NCBI RefSeq assembly: GCF_000296815.2
Contig: NZ_CAIT01000006.1
Span: 1,556,777-1,620,776 of the forward strand
Origin: Fibrisoma limi BUZ 3
GTDB taxonomy: Bacteria; Bacteroidota; Bacteroidia; Cytophagales; Spirosomataceae
Length of the DNA stretch: 64,000 bases
Direction: 5' to 3'
In this document: positions 1 through 7,677 of the stretch, piece by piece
How the letters are laid out: each line of letters begins with the position of its first letter
How positions within the stretch are numbered: position 1 is the first letter of the stretch
Notes under the pieces: generated by a model
Databases searched by the model: none
Told to the model about the DNA's origin: nothing
Seen by the model: only the letters and a program-made list of their open reading frames with translations
Position numbers and translations under genes: made by a program

Positions 1-2139
1 GGTGATCTTGAAGATGCGGCCCATGGTCTTGTTGTGCACATCCGGATTCGAGCTGTGGCACTGGTTTTTGTCGTACCAGTCGATGGCCCAGACCGACCCA
101 CTGGCGTCGTACTTCATGTTGAGCCACTGCGACCACGAATCGTTCATCGCCAGAAAATCCGGTTTATGTGTCACGGTATAGCCTGACCCCTCCCGAACCG
201 GATGATCCTGATTGAGCTTGGCTCCGTTGATGTTGTTCATGAAAATATCGTTACGGTACTCCTGCGGCCAGCTATTACCCAGGTAGATCATGGCTCCGGC
301 ATGGGCGTGTCCCCCCCCCGCCAACGCCGATCGGAAGTTGCCGGCGTGTGGCCCCCGCTCACCGACCCAGTGCCGATGGTCAGCGTGCGTCTTGATGTCG
401 TCGTAGGTGTAGGGGTTGAAGTGATTGCCCGCCTGCCGCTGGTAGCGCCCACCCTGAATCATGTGGTACATGTGCGGAATCACGCAGGCCGTAATGAAAG
501 CATGGCCGTAATCGTTGAAATCGAGCCCCCAGGGGTTACTGGTTCCTTCGGCAAAGAGTTCAAACTGCTTCGTGCTCGGGTGGTAGCGCCAGACACCGGC
601 GTTAAGCTTGGTCCGCTCGGAAGCTGGTACACCCGGCTTCCCGACGTTAGAGTGAGTAAAGACGCCATGCGTACCATACAGCCAGCCGTCAGGCCCCCAG
701 CGCAGGCTGTTCAGGGTTTCGTGCGTATCGTCCGTGCCCCAGCCGTCGAGCAGTTTCTGTGGGGGCCCAAGGGGTTTGTCATTCCTGAAGTCGGCAGGAA
801 TGAACAGCAGGTACGGTGCCGCTCCGAGCCACACACCACCCATGCCCACTTCCATACCGCTGACCAGATTCAGGCCTTCCATGAACACCTTGCGCTTGTC
901 GAGCGTACCGTCGCCGTTTGTGTCTTCAAAGATCAGAATTCGGTCGCGGCCCTGCCCTTCGGGTGCCGGAACAGGGTACGTATGCCCCTCAACGACCCAG
1001 AGCCGACCACGCGCATCGGTGGTGAAGCAGATTGGCCGTACTACGTCCGGTTCGGCGGCTGCCAGCGTAATGGTAAAGCCTTTAGGCAGCGTCATGGCTT
1101 TGGCCGCTTCAACGCCCGACAGCCCGGCGTTGAGCACCGGATCAAGCGGGGGCAGAATGATGATGTCCTCCCGCTTCAGTTCATTAGGAAAATTCGGGCG
1201 GGTTGGGTAAAAGCGAAAATCATCGAAATTGATGTGCGCCCATTTGTCGTTGGGAATGTACGGAATCTGCGAAATGCCGGTTTCGTTGTCGATAATCCGG
1301 ATGAAGATCTCCTGGCGCTGATACGGCTGGAGATCCACCACGACCGGCTGCAAGGTGGCCCGCCCCTGCCCGGTGACCGTATAGATGACCTTATTGGTCC
1401 CGACCTGCACCAGCTCGACCCGCGTGTCCTGCAAGGCTCCCCCCGACACCTTAAAGGCGGCAAAGGGCTGGGTTACGGTAAACGGCACTGAGGTTAACGT
1501 ACCAGTCAGTTTATAGTTGGCCGTTCCGCCACTGCTCAGGAAGTGCTTACCCTCAAAGCCAATAATCATGTCTTTCTCATGCACTGGCGACGGGTCCTGG
1601 CTAACGAGCGGACTGGTAAAGGCATCGCCCGTAGCGGTCCAGTCGGTCAGGCTGCCCGTTTCAAAACCAAGATTTACCGGTTGCCCGTTTTTCATGGGCA
1701 GTTGCCCGGCAATGGTCTCGTTGGAGATAACGCCTTCGACGATCTCAACATTGCCGACCATACCAGCGGCCCGGTGGCCCGGCACTGAACAGAAATACGT
1801 ATCGTTTTTATCGGCTTTGAAGGTGATGCTGGTTTTGCTGCCCTTCTCCTGTAAGGTTTTACTTTTGATACCAAGTTTTTCCAGAACGATGTCGTGGGTC
1901 ATGGTCTCGCCGTTGGTGACCGTAATCCGGACCCGGTCGCCTTTATTGGCCTTCAGCGTCGGGTTGCGGGCACCATTCGGGGCAAAATAGCCCAGCATGG
2001 TTGATTCCAGGGCGTATTCGCGATCCACCCTGGCGGTATCCGGCGCGGGTTTCGCTCTAGCGGTCTGAGCTGCGCAATTCGGCGCGTTTATAAACAAGGT
2101 GATAGCAAGGAAGGGTATAAGCCAGCGCAATGTATTCAT
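1..2139 (-). CDS. Cupredoxin-fused PVC-type membrane-bound dehydrogenase (partial, 3' end missing)
   Basis: The 713 visible codons run off the left edge, so the C-terminus is unseen. A signal peptide (about residues 1-24, ending CAAQ) precedes a plastocyanin/azurin-like domain (about 45-135) with plausible type-1 copper ligands H82, C117, H122 (FCSVPGH) and M127. A beta-sandwich-like segment follows (about 145-260), then, from about residue 290, a beta-propeller with motifs typical of putative membrane-bound dehydrogenases (VVRPICFTTDARGRLWVVEG, WGPDGWLYGTHG). In this family HEAT repeats and a c-type cytochrome often follow; that part lies outside the window. The likely role is oxidation of a sugar-like compound in the periplasm with electron transfer through copper; the substrate is unknown. 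ATG at 2139 is chosen because it gives the signal peptide. Confidence 0.85.
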   Translation of the reverse strand, partial: MNTLRWLIPFLAITLFINAPNCAAQTARAKPAPDTARVDREYALESTMLGYFAPNGARNPTLKANKGDRVRITVTNGETMTHDIVLEKLGIKSKTLQEKGSKTSITFKADKNDTYFCSVPGHRAAGMVGNVEIVEGVISNETIAGQLPMKNGQPVNLGFETGSLTDWTATGDAFTSPLVSQDPSPVHEKDMIIGFEGKHFLSSGGTANYKLTGTLTSVPFTVTQPFAAFKVSGGALQDTRVELVQVGTNKVIYTVTGQGRATLQPVVVDLQPYQRQEIFIRIIDNETGISQIPYIPNDKWAHINFDDFRFYPTRPNFPNELKREDIIILPPLDPVLNAGLSGVEAAKAMTLPKGFTITLAAAEPDVVRPICFTTDARGRLWVVEGHTYPVPAPEGQGRDRILIFEDTNGDGTLDKRKVFMEGLNLVSGMEVGMGGVWLGAAPYLLFIPADFRNDKPLGPPQKLLDGWGTDDTHETLNSLRWGPDGWLYGTHGVFTHSNVGKPGVPASERTKLNAGVWRYHPSTKQFELFAEGTSNPWGLDFNDYGHAFITACVIPHMYHMIQGGRYQRQAGNHFNPYTYDDIKTHADHRHWVGERGPHAGNFRSALAGGGHAHAGAMIYLGNSWPQEYRNDIFMNNINGAKLNQDHPVREGSGYTVTHKPDFLAMNDSWSQWLNMKYDASGSVWAIDWYDKNQCHSSNPDVHNKTMGRIFKIT

Positions 2140-2242
2140 GGCCGAAGGGTTTACTTCTTTCGATATACCTAAAAAATCCATCTAAATTAATATCTACTGT
2201 AATTCCTTCTGATTCCTGTACCACGTGTAATCCGGGCCCTTC

Positions 2243-3007
2243 TTAGTGAAACCGTATCGACAGATAGGTGTATCCAACCGATCCACGGTTTTGGAGGGTA
2301 TGTTCCGCGTTGGATGCAATAAACACCGCATCGCCCTGGTTTGCCGATTGGACCACTCCCTCCAGGCTAAGCTTAGCTGTTTTGTCCAGCCCGATCAGCA
2401 GTTCGGCCTCGGCATGAACGGCGTGCGAATGGGTCGATGCCCCGGAATCGAGCGTTGTTACGTATAGCCGCATACGCTTCGTCATCAGCGTTGGCCCTTC
2501 AAATAGAAGACGCCCCTCACTACGTTCTGCCGATGCATTCGTTTCTTCCGGCCCGTTAATCCAGAACGACTGGCCCATCAGCCGATACAGATCAAGGTCG
2601 GGCACTTCGCTGGAGGTCAGCCGGATCTGGTAATACGTAAGTGGCTGTGCAGTTTTATTTTCCAGCCGGAAAAAATCGCCGGGCATGATCAGTACAACGC
2701 TGCCGGGGCCAAGTACCTGCCGTTTCTGCTCAAGGGTAACGGTCAGATGCCCTTCTTTAACGACAAGGATCGCTTCTTCGTCCAGTTGCTGATCGGGCTG
2801 GGTGGGGTGATTGGCTCCAAGCGTAATCGCCTGAACCGTCATAGTTGAAAACCCTCTGGTTGAACCGTTGAGCAGCGTACGTTCTTCAAACCCGGTTCCC
2901 CGTACAACGGTCGCTTTGTCCCATGCGTACACACCTGATGCAATAGGCTGCCCCAAACCTGAACAGGGAATGAACATAATGAGCCAGCACAGCAGGTAAG
3001 GTTTCAT
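2243..3007 (-). CDS. Exported bicupin protein
   Basis: This 254-aa protein has an N-terminal signal peptide and two cupin folds. The first (about residues 50-130) carries a PGDFF-type turn. The second (about 170-250) contains a His-rich strand (STHSHAVHAEAELL) and the closing segment SNAEHTLQNRG. Bicupins of this layout resemble the (S)-ureidoglycine aminohydrolase/glyoxylate-induced family, but the catalytic assignment is not secure. A GTG lies two codons upstream (3013); the ATG at 3007 is preferred because the signal peptide begins there. It sits about 100 nt upstream of the dehydrogenase gene in the same orientation. Confidence 0.75.
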   Translation of the reverse strand: MKPYLLCWLIMFIPCSGLGQPIASGVYAWDKATVVRGTGFEERTLLNGSTRGFSTMTVQAITLGANHPTQPDQQLDEEAILVVKEGHLTVTLEQKRQVLGPGSVVLIMPGDFFRLENKTAQPLTYYQIRLTSSEVPDLDLYRLMGQSFWINGPEETNASAERSEGRLLFEGPTLMTKRMRLYVTTLDSGASTHSHAVHAEAELLIGLDKTAKLSLEGVVQSANQGDAVFIASNAEHTLQNRGSVGYTYLSIRFH

Positions 3008-3104
3008 GAACACGAATCAGACAGCGATTAGCCTATAAAAGGCAGGAGAGGTTGCAACCTAATCAGCCCGATGCTGGCGGTGGGCAGCCATAGCCCACTA
3101 CATG

Positions 3105-3136
3105 AAAAAGCCCCAGCGCATAGAAATGGCTGGGGC
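3105..3136 (-). terminator. Hairpin with T-tract on the minus strand
   Basis: Perfect 8-bp arms GCCCCAGC (3110-3117) and GCTGGGGC (3129-3136) enclose an 11-nt loop. Read on the minus strand, the stem is followed by TTTTT (3105-3109), the form of an intrinsic terminator. It would stop minus-strand transcription from the hexosaminidase side before the bicupin gene. Confidence 0.55.
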
Positions 3137-3240
3137 AAATCGGGCAACGTATCACTATAACGCGCCCATCATCGGTTTATTGTGCATCCTGAAACAGATA
3201 CGTATTATTTTACAAAAAATTTTAAGCACTTGACCGTATC

Positions 3241-3540
3241 ATGACCCTAGACGAATTCCGCTCATTGAACCTGGACGAAACCAGCGGCCCATTAGCGATA
3301 CTGCTTACGGGCCATTCTCAGCCCTTGCAGCCGGTTACGTTGCGTCCTCCGCTTCCGGTTAGTGATACGTCGCGGTTGCTTTACGCACAGCACATAGCAG
3401 AAACGCGTAGCGTACGACTCATTTTTGAGTTTTCGTATCCAACCGGGAAGTATATCTACATCCATTCCGGTGTCCGGCTCGAACACGTCGAGTCGATCGT
3501 TGGCCTACCCCGCATCTATCGGCGAATGCCCACCACCTAA
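3241..3540 (+). CDS. Hypothetical 99-aa protein
   Basis: A small soluble protein without signal peptide or membrane segment. It begins MTLDEFRSLNLDETSGPLAI and contains a basic and aromatic stretch (PTGKYIYIHSGVRLEH). I do not recognise a family. Codon use is like the neighbours, and it is the only plus-strand gene in this part of the window. Its stop codon overlaps the stop codon of the convergent hexosaminidase gene by 2 nt. Probably real, function unknown. Confidence 0.55.
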   Translation: MTLDEFRSLNLDETSGPLAILLTGHSQPLQPVTLRPPLPVSDTSRLLYAQHIAETRSVRLIFEFSYPTGKYIYIHSGVRLEHVESIVGLPRIYRRMPTT

Positions 3541-5468
3541 AACATGCCCATGGCTTTGTTCAGCCTCTGCTGCAGGGCCGTGCGCGGTAACGTAATGAAG
3601 TGCCCAATCGGCTGGCCGTTTCGATACGGCTGCACCCGGAGCGTAATGGGGCCGTCGGGCAGTTCGATCGGCTGCGTATACTGGGACGAGAGCATATCCG
3701 GCATCGTATCGTCAAACGAGTAACGGAGTTCAATGCCCGGCACTTCGGTTTCCATCTCCAGCATCAGTTTCTCGCCGTTCTGACGGGTCCGGATGATTGG
3801 ATCGTAGATTGCCCGCGAAACGCGAATTCCAGCCTGATCGGCCCGCTCGAAGTGGCTCTCCATACGCGATACGAACCGATCCCAGTTTTTTGCGGCTGCC
3901 GGCGACCAATACACCTCAGCCAGCGCCCATCCCCGCGGCCAGGTCATGTACTGGGCGTGGCGCAGCGTCGGAATCTGCTCCGTCCAGAGGTTACCTTGTC
4001 CACCCAGAATATGTTTGGCGTCTACCCCGGCCGGAACCGGCTCAAAACCATAGCATTTTTTCAGGCGCAGGTTGGCATAGATCGGCGGGTCGATGGTCGG
4101 TTCGCCCTGCACGTAGTCGAGGTACGCAAAGGTGGTTGGGGTCATCACAACGTCGTGGCCCATTTCCGCAGCTTCAATTCCCCCTTTGACACCCCGCCAG
4201 CTCATCACCGTTGCCCCCGGCGAGATACCGCCTTCCAGAATTTCATCCCAGCCGAGCAGCTTTTTGCCTTTGGCGGTCAGAATTTTCTCCACGCGGTTCA
4301 TAAAATACCCCTGCAGGTCTTCAACGTGCCGAATGCCGAGCTTCTTCATCAGCGCCTGACAGCCGGGATCGTTCGCCCAGTAGCCCTTGTAGCACTCGTC
4401 ACCCCCGACGTGGATGTATTGGTTCGGAAACAACTGGGCCACTTCGGTGAAGACTTTATCCAGGAACTCATACACCTTCTCGTCGGAGGGGTTGAGCGTG
4501 TTCTCGACCTTCATGCGGAACGTACCATTGCCGTACCACTCTGAAAACGGTGTGCCGGGGTTCACACTTACCTGCTGTTTGGTACAGCTCAGTTCGGGAT
4601 AAGCGGCAAGGGCAGCCATGCTGTGGCCCGGTACGTCGATCTCGGGCACAATCGTTACGTTACGTTCCTGAGCGTAGCGAACGATCTCGCGGATGTCGTC
4701 CTGCGTGTAGAAACCGCCAACGGGCGTCGGTTCGCCCGGCTTCGGCTCGGCACGGTCGCCGAAGTGGCCGCTACGAGCCACGCGCCAGGCCCCTACCTGC
4801 GTCAGTTTAGGCAGTGACTTGATTTCGATCCGCCAGCCGTTATCATCGGTCAGGTGCCAATGGAACGTATTGAATTTGTAGCGGGCCATCTGATCGATGT
4901 ACTGCTTGACATCTTCTTTGGTGAAGAAATTACGGCTGACATCGAGCATGATGCCCCGCCAGCCAAACCGTGGATAATCCGTGATGCGCACGGCCGGAGC
5001 CGCCCAAACCGCCGACGCTACGTTCGGGTTTTCAATTTCTTTGGGGAATAACTGCAACAGCGACTGCATTCCATAGAACAACCCGGCGGGCTGGTTAGCC
5101 GAAATGGTTACGCCCTTCGGTGTTACGTTCAGGGTATACCCTTCGCGGCCAAGGGTTTCGTTGGGCTGCGCGTTGATCTGCAGGTGAACACTGCCCGCCT
5201 TACCGGCGCGGGGACGCAGTGTGAAGCCCGTCGATCGGTTCAGGAACTGGGCCAGTTGCCCGGCAACGGATTCGGCGGCCTGTCCGTCGTACGTAATGGT
5301 GCTGGCCTTTGTCAGCCGAAACTGGCCGGTCTGTGGGGTAACCTCCACCGGCTGGGGAATGAGTTGAATGGATGAGGTTCCATCCGTCCGGGTTGAAGTT
5401 GATTGGGCCATACTGGGCTGAACAAACGCCAGCGAGGCACTAAAAAAAGCAGCAATCAGTAGTTTCAT
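3537..5468 (-). CDS. Beta-N-acetylhexosaminidase, GH20
   Basis: This 643-aa exported enzyme has a signal peptide (about 1-22, ending SMAQ), a GH20b-type N-terminal domain (about 35-160) and a GH20 TIM barrel (about 165-520). The catalytic Asp-Glu pair is D357-E358 in HVGGDEC, and the WHLTDDNGWRIEI motif is present. The family removes terminal N-acetylglucosamine or N-acetylgalactosamine from chitooligosaccharides and glycans by substrate-assisted catalysis. A C-terminal segment (about 560-640) resembles the chitobiase-type domain. It is likely periplasmic and fits the polysaccharide-degrading context. Confidence 0.93.
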   Translation of the reverse strand: MKLLIAAFFSASLAFVQPSMAQSTSTRTDGTSSIQLIPQPVEVTPQTGQFRLTKASTITYDGQAAESVAGQLAQFLNRSTGFTLRPRAGKAGSVHLQINAQPNETLGREGYTLNVTPKGVTISANQPAGLFYGMQSLLQLFPKEIENPNVASAVWAAPAVRITDYPRFGWRGIMLDVSRNFFTKEDVKQYIDQMARYKFNTFHWHLTDDNGWRIEIKSLPKLTQVGAWRVARSGHFGDRAEPKPGEPTPVGGFYTQDDIREIVRYAQERNVTIVPEIDVPGHSMAALAAYPELSCTKQQVSVNPGTPFSEWYGNGTFRMKVENTLNPSDEKVYEFLDKVFTEVAQLFPNQYIHVGGDECYKGYWANDPGCQALMKKLGIRHVEDLQGYFMNRVEKILTAKGKKLLGWDEILEGGISPGATVMSWRGVKGGIEAAEMGHDVVMTPTTFAYLDYVQGEPTIDPPIYANLRLKKCYGFEPVPAGVDAKHILGGQGNLWTEQIPTLRHAQYMTWPRGWALAEVYWSPAAAKNWDRFVSRMESHFERADQAGIRVSRAIYDPIIRTRQNGEKLMLEMETEVPGIELRYSFDDTMPDMLSSQYTQPIELPDGPITLRVQPYRNGQPIGHFITLPRTALQQRLNKAMGMF

Positions 5469-5613
5469 CGGGTATGTTTAAACTAAATGCACGCAATATC
5501 GACCGTATACCGCATTACACAGCCGGGTCATTCCAGTCAGGAGCTTGTACGCTGAGTGGCGAAAAGGTTGGTCCAGGGGCAGTATGAGGCTACTTCTCTG
5601 GGAAACGAAGTTT

Positions 5614-5690
5614 GTCTGTACAGACGTATGCAAACCATCGCGAGCCTTACCAATGCATTCGGCAAACGACGCTCGTTCTGGTTTGCATAC
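5614..5690. repeat. Palindrome plus imperfect inverted repeat
   Basis: A perfect 12-bp palindrome GTCTGTACAGAC (5614-5625) directly abuts the left arm of a 20-nt imperfect inverted repeat (5626-5645 and 5671-5690; both arms contain GTATGCAAACCA or its complement, and CGAGC). The spacer is 25 nt. It lies between the Gfo/Idh/MocA and hexosaminidase genes. It could be a regulatory site or the remnant of a small palindromic element. Confidence 0.45.
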
Positions 5691-5718
5691 ATTCATGATA
5701 ATACACTTCAGCAACCCA

Positions 5719-7068
5719 CTACGTTAAGACCGGAGGCTCCCAGCCTTTTTCGTAATCGCGGCTCCAGAGTTTCATAGCCTTCTTGTCCTTAATATGTCCG
5801 TTCGTCTCATCAACGGCCAGATCACTGTTAGCACGGTAGGCGATGTTGGCCAGGTGACAGAGCAGCACACTTTTGGCTCCCTCCTCGATCGGCGAGTTCT
5901 GCTTCTCCTTGCCCCGAATGGCCTCGAAGAAGTTTACGACGTGGCGGGTCGTCATGTCGCCCCCTCCGCCGAGTGCCGTACCCGCTTCTGCGCCCTGGGC
6001 TTTGCGCTCTTTTGTCAGTTTGCCTTCGCGGTTGTACATTCGGTAGCCATCGCGGTCTACATAGGCCGAACCGTTGGTGCCGTAGATGATCACGCCCCGG
6101 TCAGAACCAAAGGTTTTGTAGCCGTTGCGGCACTGACACTCCCATTTGATGATTTTATCACCGGCATACCGGTACGTAGCATCCATCGTATCGTACATCG
6201 TCCAGCCGTCGTCGGCAAAATGACGCTTGGCTGCTTCGACGCTCACCTGCTGGGGATGTTCTACCTGCAACGCCCAGCGGGCCACGTCCAGCTCATGGGT
6301 GCCGTTATTCCCGGCTTCGGCCGTGCCGTAAGTCCAGCCGTACCAGTGCCAGTTGTAATCCCAGGTGTCGTGCTGGTAGGGTTGCCGGGGAGCGGGGCCC
6401 TGAAACAGTTCCCAATCCAGTCCGTCGGGTACGGGAGCCGCTTTGGGTACGGGCACCGCCCCGCGGTTGGCAATGTAAAAAGCCACCGCTTTGTAGGGCT
6501 GTCCAATCGCGCCACTGTGAATCTGCTTCATCAGGTCGATGGATTCAACGGCCGAGCGCTGCTGGTTACCCATCTGGATCACCTTGTTGTATTTTTTGGG
6601 CAGCATCGACAGAATTTCGCCTTCACGCGGGTTGTGGCTGCACGGCTTCTCGACGTACACGTGCTTACCGGCCTGCACGGCCAGCCACGTACCCGGCGCG
6701 TGCCAGTGGTCGGGAGTAGCGTTGATGAGCACATCCACGTCCTTGTCGGCCAGCACTTTGCGAATGTCATTCTCCAGCTTAGGCTTGTAATCAATGTGTT
6801 TGCTAAACTTCTGCAAAGCCGACTCCCGCTGTTTCTGCATAACATCGCAGAGATACAGCAGTTCTACGTTGCTCGACTTAAGAGCAATCGGCTCATAATA
6901 AGCCCCTAACCGACGGCCTAACCCGGCAATGGCGACCTGAAGTCGCTCGTTGGCCCCGATGATCCGGTTGTAACTCCGGGCAGTCATGCCTTTAGCCAGC
7001 CCCCCAATGGCGACACCGGCCGAACCGAGAGCGGCTGTTTTGATAAATTCTCTGCGAGATTGATCCAT
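5719..7068 (-). CDS. Tat-exported Gfo/Idh/MocA family oxidoreductase
   Basis: The 449-aa protein starts with a twin-arginine signal (SRREFIKTAALGSAGVAIGG), so it is probably folded with its cofactor before export. A Rossmann NAD(P)-binding domain follows (about 35-165; VAIAGLGRRLG), with the family's EKP motif in YVEKPCSHNP, then the C-terminal GFO/IDH/MocA domain (about 170-330). The family oxidises or epimerises sugars and inositols, and Tat-exported Bacteroidota members are common in glycan-use regions. A GTG at 7122 would add 18 residues, but the ATG at 7068 places the twin arginines correctly at the N-terminus. Substrate unknown. Confidence 0.9.
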   Translation of the reverse strand: MDQSRREFIKTAALGSAGVAIGGLAKGMTARSYNRIIGANERLQVAIAGLGRRLGAYYEPIALKSSNVELLYLCDVMQKQRESALQKFSKHIDYKPKLENDIRKVLADKDVDVLINATPDHWHAPGTWLAVQAGKHVYVEKPCSHNPREGEILSMLPKKYNKVIQMGNQQRSAVESIDLMKQIHSGAIGQPYKAVAFYIANRGAVPVPKAAPVPDGLDWELFQGPAPRQPYQHDTWDYNWHWYGWTYGTAEAGNNGTHELDVARWALQVEHPQQVSVEAAKRHFADDGWTMYDTMDATYRYAGDKIIKWECQCRNGYKTFGSDRGVIIYGTNGSAYVDRDGYRMYNREGKLTKERKAQGAEAGTALGGGGDMTTRHVVNFFEAIRGKEKQNSPIEEGAKSVLLCHLANIAYRANSDLAVDETNGHIKDKKAMKLWSRDYEKGWEPPVLT

Positions 7069-7290
7069 ACGATTATTTACTAGATGCTTGGGTGGGCCGG
7101 GTTGGACTTCCTGACGAATCACGCGAAAGAGCGTTCTCCGCCCGGGACAAACCGCCCTGTTTACTAAAAGACATCAACGTAGCGCTTTTACCAGATTTAA
7201 GGCGAAAGCAAGTAAATTTCTCTGTAACGCGGGTAAAACAGAACCGCGATAAATTGGCTGTTAGTTGTGGCGAGTGATTCTTGAAGAGTT

Positions 7291-7374
7291 ACCCCAACCC
7301 CCTGAAGGGGCTTAGCTCCGCTCAGGCCAGGATTCTGGAGATAGCAGCGCTAAGCCCCTTCAGGGGGTTGGGGT
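7291..7374. repeat. Long perfect palindrome (26-bp arms)
   Basis: Two perfectly complementary 26-nt arms (7291-7316, beginning ACCCCAACCCCCTGAAGGGG; and 7349-7374) are separated by 32 nt. Each arm also contains a smaller self-complementary core (CCCCTGAAGGGG). It has the look of a dispersed REP-like intergenic element. It lies in the 399-nt gap between the oxidoreductase start (7068) and the small gene at 7468; nothing else is visible in that gap. No second full copy was noticed in the window. Confidence 0.75.
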
Positions 7375-7467
7375 GAGCCACCTTTTTTACAACTTAAAAA
7401 ATTATATACACCCGTATCGAACTATTTGTCATGATTCGGGGTCATTTGTGTAAGACCCTCCCTCACC

Positions 7468-7623
7468 ATGACGACCCAACTACATACTACCCACGATACG
7501 GACGAGCTTGAGCACTTAACGCCCCTGCAGCAAACGGCCGTCAACCTGATGGTTCTTTTTCCGGACCTCCCCCACGACCAGGCTCTGCTTCAGGCAAAAG
7601 CCTGGATTGGCTTCTTTGCGTAG
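7468..7623 (+). CDS. Hypothetical 51-aa protein
   Basis: A short open frame starting MTTQLHTTHDTDELEHLTPL and ending AKAWIGFFA. It is acidic at the N-terminus and amphipathic at the C-terminus, with no signal peptide. Codon use is compatible with translation (CTGCAGCAAACGGCC and similar). No family is recognised; only the coherent frame and isolated position support it. Confidence 0.35.
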   Translation: MTTQLHTTHDTDELEHLTPLQQTAVNLMVLFPDLPHDQALLQAKAWIGFFA

Positions 7624-7677
7624 ACTGAGCTGTATCTCATCCAGTCCTCCTGCTGGAAGGGTAAAAGAAAACAGTCA

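Noticed and set aside
5478-5777. Several 60-80 codon frames in the Gfo-hexosaminidase gap
   Set aside because: They fall on the palindrome and inverted repeat on both strands, with no coherent protein pattern.
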